A stretch of 64,000 nucleotides of DNA, taken from assembly GCA_963969595.1 (NCBI GenBank), contig OZ018408.1, forward strand, positions 47,617,022 to 47,681,021, read 5' to 3'. Source of the DNA: Neckera pumila (lineage: Eukaryota > Streptophyta > Bryopsida > Hypnales > Neckeraceae). The notes under the pieces are model-generated. The model was not told the origin of the DNA and ran no database searches. It was given only the letters and a program-made list of their open reading frames with translations. Within the stretch, counting starts at the first letter, position 1. Each line of letters opens with the position of its first letter. Below are positions 1-11,790 of this stretch, in pieces. The translations under genes and the position numbers were made by a program.

Positions 1-1407
1 TTATTAAGTTGATTTACGATAGATGTTTTCACTTGAACTTCACCATTAATGAAGAGGACGACTCACCTTCTTTGAAGTTACAGCACGTACTTGTTAGTGA
101 GCAACAGTCACCATCTGCATTTGGCAGTAAAATTTTTTGTCCACATTGTCAATGTCCTAATAAAAAAAATTCAAGGAATACCTTTAAATTTTTGTAAGTC
201 TTCAATATAAAAATAACCTCATGGTCTAAACGTTGTCTATAGAATCTTTTGGATTTACGATAATAGATTATTTCCTATTCTATCGCAGATTTAAATTCTT
301 TCAATGCTTCAACAACCCTTACCATAAACCATTGCTATAGAATTTTAAAACTACATGTTATGAGCTAATGCGGTACTCTATGAAACTTACATCTAATTTT
401 CATGCTCTTAATTCTAGAAGAACTACAATGTCAATCATTTTCTTAAACAATCGTACGACTTACTTACAATCATTCCGTGTGCTCCACCTCAACAAAAGAA
501 TCTTCCGGATGACTTCAAGCTTCTCTACAATAAATGATTGCACTTCAGCTTCGATTCAGCTCTTCACTCCAGTATATAATCATTGCACAAAGTTAGAACT
601 ATACAAAAGGCACATATCTAATCCAAGATATACATAAGTTCGTTCACGAACTAACTCTTGATCTGCACAATTTTTCACACCTTCTAATCCAGTTGTTCAA
701 GGACCTTCCATACATACTTTGCAAATTCTAGCGTCATTAATTTCACTTAGATTCATTAAAAAAAAATATTGCTCTCAATTTTTTTCTCCACTTTAGCTCA
801 ATCTCCATTGCCTTCCCACATGTTCAAACTACTTTTTTTGTTCCATTTCACAGTTTTTCAATGGCCCTCCTAAGGTAATCCACCACACATTAATAAGAAC
901 TTAAGAGGATAAAGCTGGCCGTTTGATGTTATCACAATTTCAATATTGTCCACCTGGAGATCAGACACGCTGCATTTTATATGGATCCATAGCTTCTTTT
1001 GAGCACTATACACTACTATAATTTAGCATAACATTAGAATTAAATTTGTTTTTGTTTAATATTAAACAATTCACATTGTACATTAAGTGTTCAAATCATA
1101 ATACTGTTTACTTCTAATACACAACTCCATTTTGTTGGAAGACAAAATAAGACAATTCCTCTTTTTCTTTGCTAATTGCTACCCACATTCCATCATGGTA
1201 GACAAATTTTTCTTAAGCATACAATTTGCATATAAAACATTTATATTTGCATTGGAATCCTTTTTCATTTGCTAAATAGAAAACACAATATTTTAGAAAA
1301 TATAATCACCGCGGTCAATGTTGTTTTTAGCTAAATTACATAAAAAATTTACAGGTTCAACGTAAATGTACGGAAATATTCACTTGCAGCTCCTCTTACA
1401 ACATATT
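1..1407. other. AT-rich stretch with no recognisable gene
   Basis: I see no coding pattern, RNA gene or clear repeat here. The short open frames are ordinary chance frames in AT-rich DNA and resemble no family I know. Confidence 0.5.
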
Positions 1408-2339
1408 TTAACCTGTAAAGGATCATTGTCCCTTTGAGGAACAAATGGGATTTCGGGCAGGTACCTACTGGCTGAAATTTTGTTGTGATTTTTTGAAACT
1501 TTTTTTGAAGATAGATATTTTAGCTAAGCTTTGTGGGAATATAATTTTTTTTTTCAATCGGTGCCTGGGAAAAAAAATTATGCCCAAATAAGCTCAAAAC
1601 AGGGGATGGGGGGCAGAAAAAAAAAAACTTAATTTTTAATTTTTAATTTTTTTAATCTTTTTTCTTGTAGATTATATTTTTGTCTATTTGGAAAGCTTTG
1701 ATTCATTTCATTTGGATTCTTTATGAGAAAGTTATGGACAATCTTGTTTTTCAGGCACTTAGAGCATCTTCCTGAAAAAAATAACTTGTAGGATTCATTT
1801 TTGAATGCAGTTTTTACAATTTTTCAAAAAAAAAAGTTCCACAAGGTTTAGTTTTTTTACTAAAACAATCTCACCATTGGGATTAGTGCTTTTTAATTCC
1901 ATATAAAAGATATTAATATTTTAGACTTTCCTTCTATCTTGTACCTACTTCTACTTAACAATTATTTTAATAATAAAAACTAAGTTTTTTTGGATTTTTT
2001 TTTTTTCCTAGACTCTCAGCTCAATTCTCCACAATAAAGATTAAAAGCTCAAGACTCTGTAGTACAAAAGATTTAAGTTAAAAGTGTTCAAAGTCAAAAA
2101 ATCTAGTCCCACAATGTGCAGAAAAACTTGTTTCATTCACTTTAAATGCAGATATCTTGCAATCTGTGCGGTCAAAAATCTTGAAATTTTTTCCACACAT
2201 TCTCATACTAGTTAGGTATAAGATCCTATAGTTAGATGTGAAAAAAAAAACAATTTTCAATTTTTTTTACTCTTTGCTATAGAAATGGCAGTTTTGAGTG
2301 TTTTTGGTAGAAAAATGGCTTTGACCCTTTAGGGGTTAA
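1408..2339 (+). mobile_element. TTAA-flanked non-autonomous DNA transposon, copy 1
   Basis: This is a 932-bp element without coding capacity. It begins TTAACCTGTAAAGGA and ends CCTTTAGGGGTTAA, so the outer 12-14 bp are imperfect inverted repeats with TTAA at each edge. Internal landmarks shared with the other copies are a GGGCAGGTACCTACTGG-like block near one end and a GGCAGTTTTGAGTGTTTTTGG block near the other. TTAA targets are known for the piggyBac and Kolobok superfamilies; which one mobilised this family cannot be told because no transposase is present. It belongs to the subfamily that also includes the copies at 39.8, 51.7, 51.9 and 54.2 kb. Confidence 0.8.
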
Positions 2340-2364
2340 GGCATAGAAATTGGTATAAACACTT

Positions 2365-2418
2365 ACATCTGCATCACTTGGGCTAACTAGGACATCTGCA
2401 TCACTTGGGCTAACTAGG
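2365..2418. repeat. 27-bp perfect tandem duplication
   Basis: A 27-bp unit beginning ACATCTGCATCACTTGGGCT occurs twice in direct succession just outside the right end of the TTAA element. It looks like a recent slippage or unequal-exchange duplication. Confidence 0.8.
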
Positions 2419-2589
2419 ACATCTGCAAATTCATTTATGATTGCTTGCCAACTTGTAATCAAGATTAGCTTCTAGCCCCTTTGCACTAGCATTCTTATTT
2501 GAGAAAAATCTGAAGTTTAGAATACAACTATGAAGCGCGGAGTAAGGAAACAACACTTCTCATTGAAATTGTATTTTCTCTGGGTGTTT

Positions 2590-2950
2590 ATTTATGTCAA
2601 AAAAAATGTCCATTTCAACCTCTCTTTCAAAATTTTCTATAACTTTTAAGTGGAGGCTCAAAACCTCACATGGATTTTTTGGAGATGAAAGGTAGCATAA
2701 TTCCCCTATTTTTTTTAGTTCAAAATTTTTTCAATTTTTTTCTTATATTATGTCTAAATGAAGTCCAAAATTTCAATTTTTACATTGTCTTTGGATTCTA
2801 CTTCAAAATGAACGACCAAACTCATTTTCTTCTTAATTCACATATCTTACATGCATTATCTCCCCTACTCCTATTTCACTAGTATAAAGAGCTTCTCTCC
2901 ATATATTGTTATACATTAAATTAAATAAGTGCCTTAATTTGACTTCAGTT
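2590..2950. repeat. Diverged single arm of the 60-kb foldback family
   Basis: The stretch reads in the same order as 60370-60740. It has the block about an ACTTTTnAnTGnAGnCTCAAA motif, then GGATTTTTTGGAGATGAA, then an AAATGAAGTCCAAAATTT-like block, then a CTCCCCTACTCCTATTT block. Only one arm is visible, so this is a partial or decayed copy. Confidence 0.5.
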
Positions 2951-2965
2951 GTTCAACTTGCCAAA

Positions 2966-3025
2966 AAATGAAGTGGCTTTTGAAGCTAGTTGCTTAAAAA
3001 ACTAGCTTCAAAAGCCACTTCATTT
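2966..3025. repeat. 26-bp-arm perfect hairpin
   Basis: Positions 2966-2991 and 3000-3025 are exact reverse complements, with arms starting AAATGAAGTGGCTTTTGAAG and an 8-nt loop GCTTAAAA. The sequence could fold into a strong stem as DNA cruciform or RNA. No gene is near, so it is more likely the remnant of a small foldback element than a microRNA precursor. Confidence 0.8.
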
Positions 3026-3163
3026 GGCTTAATTTTTTTGACTCTAACTTAAGTTAATTAAAAATCAGAGTTAAAATGCATCGGAGTTCCTTAATCCTAA
3101 TTTTTTAACTCTTTAAAATTGATTTTGGGCCACTGCCAAGCATCCAACACAGCAAATTCTTGT

Positions 3164-3900
3164 GGGCGTGAATAGGAAAAAAATCAATTTTTTTGGCCAA
3201 AATATTCCCATTTTGTACGGTCCTTGGAAGGCAGTGGAGCAGCCCTTTGGAGGCCCCAAATATTTTCTAATATATGCCTTATGTACATTTAGTTCTATAA
3301 AATACAGCGGCCCTATTATTTTAGTTTTTAGGGGCGTGATGAAATAGCCAATCCTTTGCACTGCTGGACTTCAATGGCCAAAAAATCATCGCAAATTTTG
3401 GATTTATTTATACGCAAGAACTATGGTTTATGTCTATTTAATTCTACAAGCTACAAAGATTGTATTATTTAAATTTTAGGGGTGTGATCAGATAGCCAAA
3501 TCCTTGCATTCTTGAATTTTGGCCATGAATTTAAGGGCTTAAAAATCATTGCAAGTTGAGGGTTCAGATTTTTCCATGAATTATACACAACAACTACGCC
3601 TTATGTACATTTAATTCTACAAAATACAACGGCTTTATTATTTTAACTTTTAGGGGCATGATTAAATAGCCCAATCATTGCATTGTTGAAATTCGGCTAT
3701 GAATTTAATGGCCAAAAAATCATTGCAAGTCGTGGGTTCATTTCTTCTTATAAATTATACGCAAGAACTATAATTTATGTCTATTTAGTTCTACAAGCTA
3801 CAGGTACAATAATATTTAAATTTTTTCGAAGCATGATTTATTAGCCAAGTCCTTGCCTTGTTGGAATTTGGCTATAAATTCCATGGTCCAAAAATTATTT
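3164..3900 (+). repeat. Degenerate tandem array, about 150-175-bp units
   Basis: A recurring segment with the core GGGGCGTGATGAAATAGCC occurs at about 3330, 3478, 3652 and 3827, with a weaker start at 3164. Each is followed by a TTGCA-TTGTTGAA-TTGGC block, an AAAATCATTGCAAG block, a GAATTATACGCAAGAACTA block and a TATGTCTATTTAGTTCTACAA block. Spacing is 148-175 bp and units have drifted considerably. It looks like a short satellite or the internal repeats of an old element. Confidence 0.75.
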
Positions 3901-5690
3901 TCTCATCATTTTGTTGTTGGCCTACTTTTTTTATTCTATCATGTTTGGCTTAACATCTTTTAGTTTTAAATCTTCAATTTTTGTCCTAGAATTTTCATTT
4001 CATTTTTTCCTAGTGGCATTTTCTAGATTTTTGCCCTAACCTTGCTATATTCCTAATCCTACGTAAAAAAAACCCTCCCTAATTAGTGGTTGTAGATTAA
4101 TTCATGCAAATTGTTTATATTTTCCACAATCTAAAAAGTGAATCAATATGGTGGTCTACAATAATTCTTAAAGTTTAATGCAAATATTCTATAATTGACC
4201 TCTGAGCGCTCAACATAGAATGTTGAAATTACAAGTATGCAAGACCAGCTTCCATTTGGATTCTTGTGGCAAGTACTAAAATGACATCCACGGAACTTAG
4301 CCATTGAAATTGATGGTGCCTTCTAGCTACAACATTTTAATTATAGAAATAAATATTGTTGTTTAAAGATTTTGCCAACTTTGTCAACTTTGTTTACAAT
4401 AGACAATTTGCCATAATAAAGACAATTAAAACATCGGTCCAACATTAATTTTACATATTTCATTCCAAATATGCCATTATGTCAACCATATTTGAGATTT
4501 TGAAGCATGATTAGCAATGCTTTAAACCTAGAACAATGCCATAGATTATAAATGTTTGATGGATGATCTAATAAGGTTTTGTAGAACACAAAAAATATTT
4601 CATTTGTTTCATTTTTTGGTAGATGCTAAAATCCATGGATAATGCATTTAAATATATTTTGCCTCATTAATGGGAATTGAATATTTTGTGTAAAAAGATG
4701 CCTAAAAAATAGTCATTTGATTCTCAACCATGGTAGTTGGACAACAGTGCCCAATCACAAAAATAAAAATAGGGATAGATTTTGCTGATTATAAATTTTT
4801 ATATAAAGAAGTAAAAAAAAACATAATGACCACACAGATAGCGTGACATGTCATCAATATTTCATTTCAGCATGAGAAAAAGACAAGTATAATGAATGGT
4901 AGCTTCTAGTTGAAAGACCCGTTGTAATTTCATCACTATTCAAAGCATGGGTCAAATTGTGATTATAAGAAGTTGATGGCGAATGGTTCTTCTAGATCTA
5001 CAACTGGACAACAAAATTTTTGTGGTAGATAAAAAGACGGGAGGAAGGAAATGCAGATGGTTTTATTGCTAAAGTTTATAGTTTTATAAAAAACATTGCA
5101 TATTCAAATCCTAAGATAGAATGAGAAGATAAAACTGCTGCTACTAGTGTATTATCTTATATTGAAATGTCTTAATTCAAATATTCTAACTTTGTACCAC
5201 AACAGAATATTCATTTATTCTTTCATGTGTTCACTTAACATAGAGATAGTGTATGATTTCTTTATAGATTTGTTAATAGAATCAATCTACATCTAAGTCA
5301 ACAACACGTGAAAGAAAAAAATCATATAGAGACTTATCTCAAATACACTTTTTCTTTGTAGACCAACTAGTGCAATTATTTAAGTGACAGTTAATTTTTT
5401 TTAAACTATAAAACACAAGCACTAGTAGTCTAGTATCTACTTAGGAATAAATGGTCATTTTCAACTCCAATAAATTCAATGACCTTCTTACAAATGATGT
5501 TCTTCATCCATCATACTAACAACCACGGAAGAAGCAAATCCTACTTATTTGCGGCATATATATAATTCAAAAAGTGATAATCTTGAGTAGATTTATGCAC
5601 GAACATCTCTCCGGAAGCCTTTTGCAGAATTGCGCCATTTATTCAATGGAGTTTTTATTTTGGAGATAGTAAAATTTCTAACAAAGAAAG
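3901..5690. other. AT-rich stretch with no recognisable gene
   Basis: No sustained coding frame, RNA gene or repeat is recognisable over this stretch. Confidence 0.45.
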
Positions 5691-5694
5691 TGAA

Positions 5695-6402
5695 ATGGCT
5701 AGAGAAGGTTTTTATACTTATTTAAAGAGGAAAAAACAAAAAAAAGAACCTGAAAGGTTAGCGGCATTCAATGTACTACTTGTGAAATCGGTGGTAAATA
5801 CGTGGTATAGAGAAGGACAAGTGAATTGCTCAAATTGCAGAGCAGGAAAAAGGAAGACAGTAAAGCACATGTTCCGCAGTTGCAAACACCCAATCTATGA
5901 AACCATCCGAACAAAAAGTCATAACAAAGTAGTATGCGAACTATATTGCTGGGTGAAACTCAAAGTGAAAAAGGAAAAAATGGGAAACTTGGCAGACTTC
6001 AAAGTGTGGATGGCGGACAATACTTGGGGGATGCCAAGCATGAATCCAATCATATTTCTTGAAGTACTAGAGGACGGAGGAATACAATACCGAAGACCGG
6101 ATTTGATATTTCAATATCACATCCACACGCAAGGCAAACTAGGCAAATGAATTGATAAAACGAGCCATTAAATAGAAGTATAGGAGGTATCCATTGTTAT
6201 GGGTAACGCTATAAACAAAGTCAAGGACCAAAAAATTGAAAGATATCAAGAATTAATGGAGGTACTAAAGAGAACACATCCAAATAGCACAATACACTTC
6301 AGGCCAATGATATTTGGAGTGATGGAAATAGTCCCGTCAACGATATTGAAGATATTAAAGGAGATACAATTGAAAACACAAACTTCGTGGGTGGTGCATT
6401 AG
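5695..6402 (+). pseudogene. LINE-type reverse transcriptase C-terminal remnant (left arm)
   Basis: The frame 5695-6150 encodes 151 residues with a zinc-binding motif of the zf-RVT type, C-x2-C-x11-H-x4-C, at about residues 45-63. It then has an RRPDLIF motif near residues 132-138, typical of the tail of LINE polymerases. A second frame, 6199-6402, carries KIERYQEL followed by the FRPMIFGVMEIVP block, the usual next segment of such tails, so one frameshift and stop codons separate them. The palm domain and endonuclease are absent on this arm. The whole unit is repeated in inverted orientation at 7.3-8.2 kb. It is a dead non-LTR retrotransposon end. Confidence 0.75.
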
Positions 6403-6692
6403 GTCATTCAAGCTATATGAAACCATAATCACAAATTATGGATAGTGAGAGATTAGATGCACAATTGAAATTACAGCCACCCATATAGGAGATCTAGAGT
6501 GTAGGTGCCAGAGTGCAGATGGCTAAGAAGGGAGGTCTTCAAGTATTGCGCAAACTTGGAGCATCGAGAAGAATGGAGGACCAAGCCAAGAGAATCGGAA
6601 CCGGAGCTACCGATATAAATGAACCGGAAGCGAATCCACAAATACTACTTCTGAATAATGAGCAACGTTAGCAAATGGGCAAACAATGCCCC
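5757..6692 (+). repeat. Left arm of a ~940-bp inverted duplication
   Basis: The arm matches the reverse complement of 7264-8204, at roughly nine identical bases in ten by eye over the stretches compared. It runs from the start of the zf-RVT segment to a GCAAACAATG block past the tail. The spacer between arms is about 570 bp and shows no similarity between its halves. A transcript through both arms would form a long double-stranded hairpin. Confidence 0.85.
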
Positions 6693-7263
6693 GGGAAAAT
6701 TTTCAATACAATGGGACACACGCACCTGGGAGTAAAAAGTGGCTAAGAGCAGTATGCCTAAGCATGCCGAATTAAATTTATCACCAATTTCACGAGTGGA
6801 TTTAATATGGTCTCACAACAAGTGATTATTGATTTTGGTTCATGATGACCCTAATCTCCGACGAGAGGGATCCTTTGATCCCTACCTAGGTCTAGTTTTC
6901 AGAATATCCTAAGTACGGAAGTGGATTCAAAATGGTAAGGTTTTCTTTGCCTATATCTACAGCTTCAACTTCCTCTAGTTCTAAGACTAAAGCCCTCTAG
7001 TCCAAGTCCCTTCAGTTCCTTTGAGCGTTCTACATTGCATAGGTTATCCTTTTTAGCCTCTAGATGTAGTTGTATAGCTAAATACTTGGATGGATTTAAT
7101 CTTTCTTCCTATCTAACTTAACTATTGACACAAGTTTTTGGGTATTTCATGTTAAGTCGTGAACATGATTTTGATCTCTACTAATTGAGCTTTCAAATTC
7201 ACCCGGCCCAACTTAGTCCTATCTTCTTCATAAACGTGACCTCAGTACGCTTATAGTTCTTGC
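6693..7263. other. Spacer between the inverted LINE arms
   Basis: This 570-bp spacer has no coding frame that I recognise. Confidence 0.5.
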
Positions 7264-8204
7264 GGGCCATTGTTTGCCAATTTGTTGACATTGCTCATTA
7301 TTCAGAAGTAGTATTTGTGGATTCGCTTCCGGTTCATTTATATCGGTAGCTCCGGTTCCGATTCTCTTGGCTTGGTCCTCCATTCTTCTCGATGCTCCAA
7401 GTTTGCGCAATACTTGAAGACCTCCCTTCTTAGCCATCTGCACTCTGGCACTTACACTCTAGATCTCCTATGTGGGTGGCTGTAATTTCAATTGTGCATC
7501 TAATCTTTCACTATCCATAATTTGTGATTATGGTTTCATATAGCTTGAATGACCTAATGCACCACCCACGAAGTTTGTGTTTTCAATTGTATCTCCTTTA
7601 ATGTCTTCAATATCGTTGACGGGACTATTTCCATCACTCCAAATATCATTGGCCTGAAGTGTATTGTGCTATTTGGATGTGTTTTCTTTAGTACCTCCAT
7701 TAATTCTTGATATCTTTTAATTTTTTGGTCCTTGACTTTGTTTATAGCGTTACCCATAACAATGGATACCTCCTATACTTCTATTTAATGGCTCGTTTTA
7801 TCAATTCATTTGCCTAGTTTGCCTTGCGTGTGGATGTGATATTGAAATATCAAATCCGGTCTTTGGTATTGTATTCCTCTGTCCTCTAGTACTTCGAGGA
7901 ATATCATTGGATTCATGCTTGGCATCCTCCAAGTGTTGTCCACCATCCACACTTTGAAATCTGCCAAGTTTTCCATTTTTTCCTTTTTCGCTTTGAGTTT
8001 CACCCAGCAATATAGTTCGCATATTACTTTGTTATGTCTTTTTGTTTGGATGGCTTCATAGATTGGGTGTTTGCAACTGCGGAACATATATTTTACTATC
8101 TTCCTTTTCCTTGCTCTACAATTTGAGCAATTCACTTGTCCTTCTCTATGCCACGTATTTACCACTAATTTTACAAGTAGTATGTTGAATGCTGTTGCTG
8201 CCAT
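7264..8204 (-). repeat. Right arm of the inverted LINE duplication
   Basis: This is the reverse-complement partner of 5757-6692. Both arms carry the same order: zf-RVT motif, RPDLIF, the KIxRYQEL/FGVMEIVP tail, and a 3' segment encoding a KKGGLQVLRKLGASRRMED-like peptide. Small independent changes in each arm show that the duplication is not brand new. Confidence 0.85.
7554..8204 (-). pseudogene. LINE-type reverse transcriptase C-terminal remnant (right arm)
   Basis: The minus-strand frame 7806-8204 encodes the same zf-RVT segment as the left arm (CSNC ... HxxxxC-like, with the His changed to Tyr in KYMFRSC) and the QRPDLIF motif. The frame 7554-7757 encodes the KIKRYQEL and FGVMEIVP tail. 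Loss of the zinc-ligand histidine and the broken frame make it non-functional. It lies head-to-head with the left-arm copy. Confidence 0.75.
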
Positions 8205-8639
8205 TGTTGAATCTTAGTGACCTTGCCTGAAAAACTTGGCAATGCGTAGTTGTAAAGTTCTTTAGTCGTGGCCTCTATTGCTGCTCTACTTGCCCCCTCC
8301 TGATACATCCACAGATAGAATTTGTGCACTAAATCTATTTATATTCAGTTCAATGAGTCTTTCCCTTCAAGCCTTAGCCTCCTAACCTCCTCTTTAGGTT
8401 GTACATCAAGATTGCCTTGCATCGATGTTTCCGGCCAGTGTTTGTCCGTTTCAAAGATGCGGGTTGTTGCTAAGTTTAGCCTCCATCTAACCACCATGTC
8501 TATGATCTTGCACTTTTACATATTTGTTGCTTTTTCCACTTTTTTCTACTTTTTTGTCCCATGTTTGAATGTAGAGTTCACTATTTTTTTAAACCTTTTA
8601 CGGGTCTGTGGATTAAAGTTTTTTATCATGGTAACTGGC

Positions 8640-8960
8640 TTAAACTTAAGGTTCTTTATAATCTACATTCTGGCACCCACGCTCTGAGTCTCTCATATGG
8701 GTGGCTATAATTTCGATTGTACATCTGATCTCTTACTATCTATAACTTGCGGTTATAGATCCCTATAGTTTGAATGATTTGATGCATCACTTTAGAATCG
8801 CTTGTTTAGTGTATTTCTTCAACTTCTATTTTTCTTCAATTAGCATGTCGTCTGCGTATTTTTGGAGTATCGTCACCCCTTCTTTTTCTTCGAAGTTTTC
8901 ATTCAAGGCGTGGGCCTTGAATTTGCCTCCCATTGTGATCCTTACCTTGAGGACTTGACA
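8640..8960 (-). pseudogene. LINE reverse-transcriptase palm fragment with YADD motif
   Basis: On the minus strand, codons at 8847-8858 spell the Y-A-D-D catalytic motif of reverse transcriptase, in the context TILQKYADDMLIEEK, followed directly by a stop. Farther along the minus strand, 8655-8790 resembles the 3' portion of the right LINE arm (7437-7560). This is therefore a third, more diverged member of the same LINE family, retaining part of the palm domain. The rest of the palm up to about 9250 is too decayed to read with certainty. Confidence 0.6.
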
Positions 8961-9259
8961 TGTATGGTACAAGTGTGTCATGTATATCCTTACTTTTCCT
9001 CTTTATCGCGTCCTTATTTTTCTTCTTGCCCTGGGGTCTATTATTATGAGTTCCCAATATGTGAGCCCCTCAGTTTGTGCATTCACATCCCACATGGGCT
9101 CTCCATATTCCACATTCCAGTTCAAAATATTTTGCCTTTGGGGTTGCATGATATTCTGGCCGCATCGTGCATCTTTTTCGTCATATGCTTGAATTGTTGC
9201 TTCACTTGCGGGTCGCGGTTGTGAATATATGCATATTGTGGGAGCACGTAATATCAATA

Positions 9260-10170
9260 CTTAGAAATCCGGGTTAGTTTAGGATCAATTCCGTAAACAT
9301 TTTCAAAATTTTGTAGTAAAGCCGGAAACCGGAACATCTAGTAGAAACTAGGTAGTCAGAAAGTTTTGGCTTGCTAATATTTGTAGAATAGGTAAGAGAC
9401 GGACTTTGGCCAAAATCCGTAAATCGGAATAGGATCCGGATTTAGGCAACCTACGAACTAGGGGTCCGACTTACGAAATCTAGGGATCCGTTTGCAATGG
9501 CGGCGCATTAAGTGACCGGACCAACGGATGTTGGTCGTTAGTCGGGTACTTAAGCGCATGGGTCTATCATTTTCCCCCTCTATCTTCCGCTCGAAGAGGT
9601 GTGTGCTTGCAGATTTTTGGAGAGCGTTTTTAAAAAAGTGAAAGAGTGGTGAGTTAGACCGGATAGAGAGAGAAGGAAAGGAGGGTGCTAATTGCACCGG
9701 ATTGTAGTTCCGAATGGCGGAAGGAACGTCGGCGTAGGGCCAGAAGACTATTCCCATTGTCAAGCTCCTGTACCCAGTCGTTCCGGTGGACTCCACGGAA
9801 CGCTTAGAGTTAGAAGTGGATCTCTTCAACATATGGTGTATCGGGTTGATCCAGCACCCTTGGATAGTTAGAAGTGAAAATTTTCTTCGTGAACTAATTA
9901 AGGAAACGCCAAATCAGTTTGAAACGACGGCAAGGGATTGATGGGCCTCTTGGACGGAAAAGATGTAGGCAGAGACTTACAGGTTTAGATAGACTAGATC
10001 CGGAACTGCAACCCGGACGGACAAATATTTTGACAAGAAGTTTAAAAAATCGCTGTCGTAATGTAAATATGTACACTATATAAAACGTGTACTAATTTTG
10101 TATTTTAGAGAGATCTAGAATCTGGAGGACATGTTTCAAGGTGACGCTTTCAATGACTTCAAGATGACGC
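9260..10170. other. Unassigned stretch
   Basis: The sequence is less AT-rich than its surroundings and has several chance frames on the minus strand. None resembles a known family. It could be the LTR or untranslated part of an element. Confidence 0.35.
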
Positions 10171-10593
10171 TTGTTATCAATGAAGCTATTAAAAAGACGG
10201 AAGCCTTGGACAAATTTCACCAGTTTGAAATATTTCTTCAGATTAATAGAAGTTGTGTTTGGATTGAAGTTCGACTCTAAAATGTCAAATTGGAGGGTTT
10301 TTATGGAGTCACAAGATACAGAGTCTCAACCAGAGGTTGAACTAGAGCTTTCTTTGTCACAATTACCGATTCAACCATCTCAGCCAGAGATTTTCACACC
10401 ATTGCCAATCCATTTGCAGAATGAGGCTGAACCTTCTCGTCCGCTTAAGAAACCTCGTGTGGAACTACGTTGGCATGGTAATCTCCAAAGAGATGTTCGG
10501 GCTTTATTAATTTTGCTTCAAGTTGGATGTGTTGAACCAGGCACCCAAGAAGTGACATTCGAAGGGAGTTTTGAGGGCTTAAACGATGATTAA
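10171..10593 (+). CDS. Unrecognised ORF, possibly element-derived
   Basis: This is a 140-residue frame. The part from the internal Met at 10303 is biased to Glu, Ser, Gln and Pro, with a basic PLKKPR motif, and then has a more structured stretch LRWHGNLQRDVRALLILLQVG. A related frame continues beyond the stop, around 10620-10740, ending TNTVKRILKFLKME. I do not recognise the family. Its position just before LTR-retrotransposon sequence suggests an accessory or gag-like ORF of a transposon, but a chance frame is possible. Confidence 0.25.
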   Translation: MLSMKLLKRRKPWTNFTSLKYFFRLIEVVFGLKFDSKMSNWRVFMESQDTESQPEVELELSLSQLPIQPSQPEIFTPLPIHLQNEAEPSRPLKKPRVELRWHGNLQRDVRALLILLQVGCVEPGTQEVTFEGSFEGLNDD

Positions 10594-11084
10594 TACTATT
10601 GTATGGTTAGGCCAATTAAGGGGAGTCGTAGCCATCAACGTTGGTTAGAAGGTCCGATTAATCCTTTGACAAAGGCCGAGCGTGCAGATTACGTCACAAA
10701 CACCGTCAAGCGCATCCTCAAGTTCTTGAAGATGGAATAGAACTCATCTTCGACTTCAGTTTTTACCTCCAATTGGTTTTAGTGAAAGTTTCATTGTTAG
10801 TTATAGTTTTTTATATTCTATTTAGATGTTATGAATTGAAAATTAGGGATTTAGAAGTTGTTTGCCTTTTTAATTTTGACCTTTAAGATTCATTGGCCTT
10901 GGAGGAGGTGAAAAGAAACTTATCTTAGGATGTTTTTTTTGAGCCAATGGTGTTTGGAGGCCCATGTGATGTATGCATGGGTTGATTCCACTTACTTTAG
11001 GGATCTAGAGGCTTGGTAGGCATCTTCTTCTTCCCCTTCAGTCGGATTTTGAGGAGTCAAGTTGTTGTTGTTGTTTTGGAAGTG

Positions 11085-11790
11085 AGGAAGACTAGGGTTT
11101 GAAAGACCAAAAGTTGAAATGGTCATATCTTTGTGAATATGAAAGCTTTTTGAATGAAATTTAGAGGAGTTGTTCTTTGTAAAATTGCCTTTCCAAAATG
11201 AGTTGGCACGTTTGATTTGAGTTTGTATTGAAAAAATTATGGAAGTTCAAAGGTGACAGAATTTGTGGCTACTCAATAAAAGCAACTGAAACTTTCGAGG
11301 CTCATAACTCTTGTTCAAGTAAACATCTTTGAGTGAAATTTGGAGAGAAGGCAGCTCATAATGTTAGCTTTCTATGAAGCTATTACACTTAGGATATGAA
11401 AAAGTATAGAAGAAGTTATGATGTGTTAAAGGAAGAGAGGTCTGCTGCCTTTCAAAAGAGAAGGCCGAAACTTTGCTTGTCCATATTTTTTTGGACAGTG
11501 TCTTAGATCAATTTAAGATTTGAAAGGAAGTTAGTTTGTAAGTTTATCTTTCCAAGAGGCCATCACACTTGGGGTTTGAATAGGAACTGAAGGAAATATA
11601 GAATTTGGAGATAGGAGAGGTCTGTTGCCTTTCAAAAGAGAAGGTCGAGGCTTTTATTGTCTATATCTTTTGGACAGTATCTTACTTCAGCTTGAAATTT
11701 TGAGGGGTGTTAGGTTACTACACCAGCTTTCCAAATTGCTATTGCACTTAATATTTGGAGCTTGGAGTCATTTTTGGTAGTAGATCAAAG
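11085..11790 (+). repeat. Four degenerate ~180-bp tandem units
   Basis: Two clear units share GAGAGGTCTGCTGCCTTTC and AAAAGAGAAGGxCGA at 11435 and 11615, exactly 180 bp apart. Two weaker units precede them, at about 11085 and 11260. Each unit has the order TTTCAAAAGAGAAGG, TTTTGGACAGT, a GAAATTTnGAGG segment, AGCTTTCC, and a CACTT-rich end. They sit upstream of the gypsy gag and may be internal repeats of its 5' LTR. Confidence 0.65.

Noticed and set aside
3164..3900. CRISPR-like array
   Set aside because: The units are long, diverged and without constant repeats and unique spacers, and the DNA is a plant nuclear genome.
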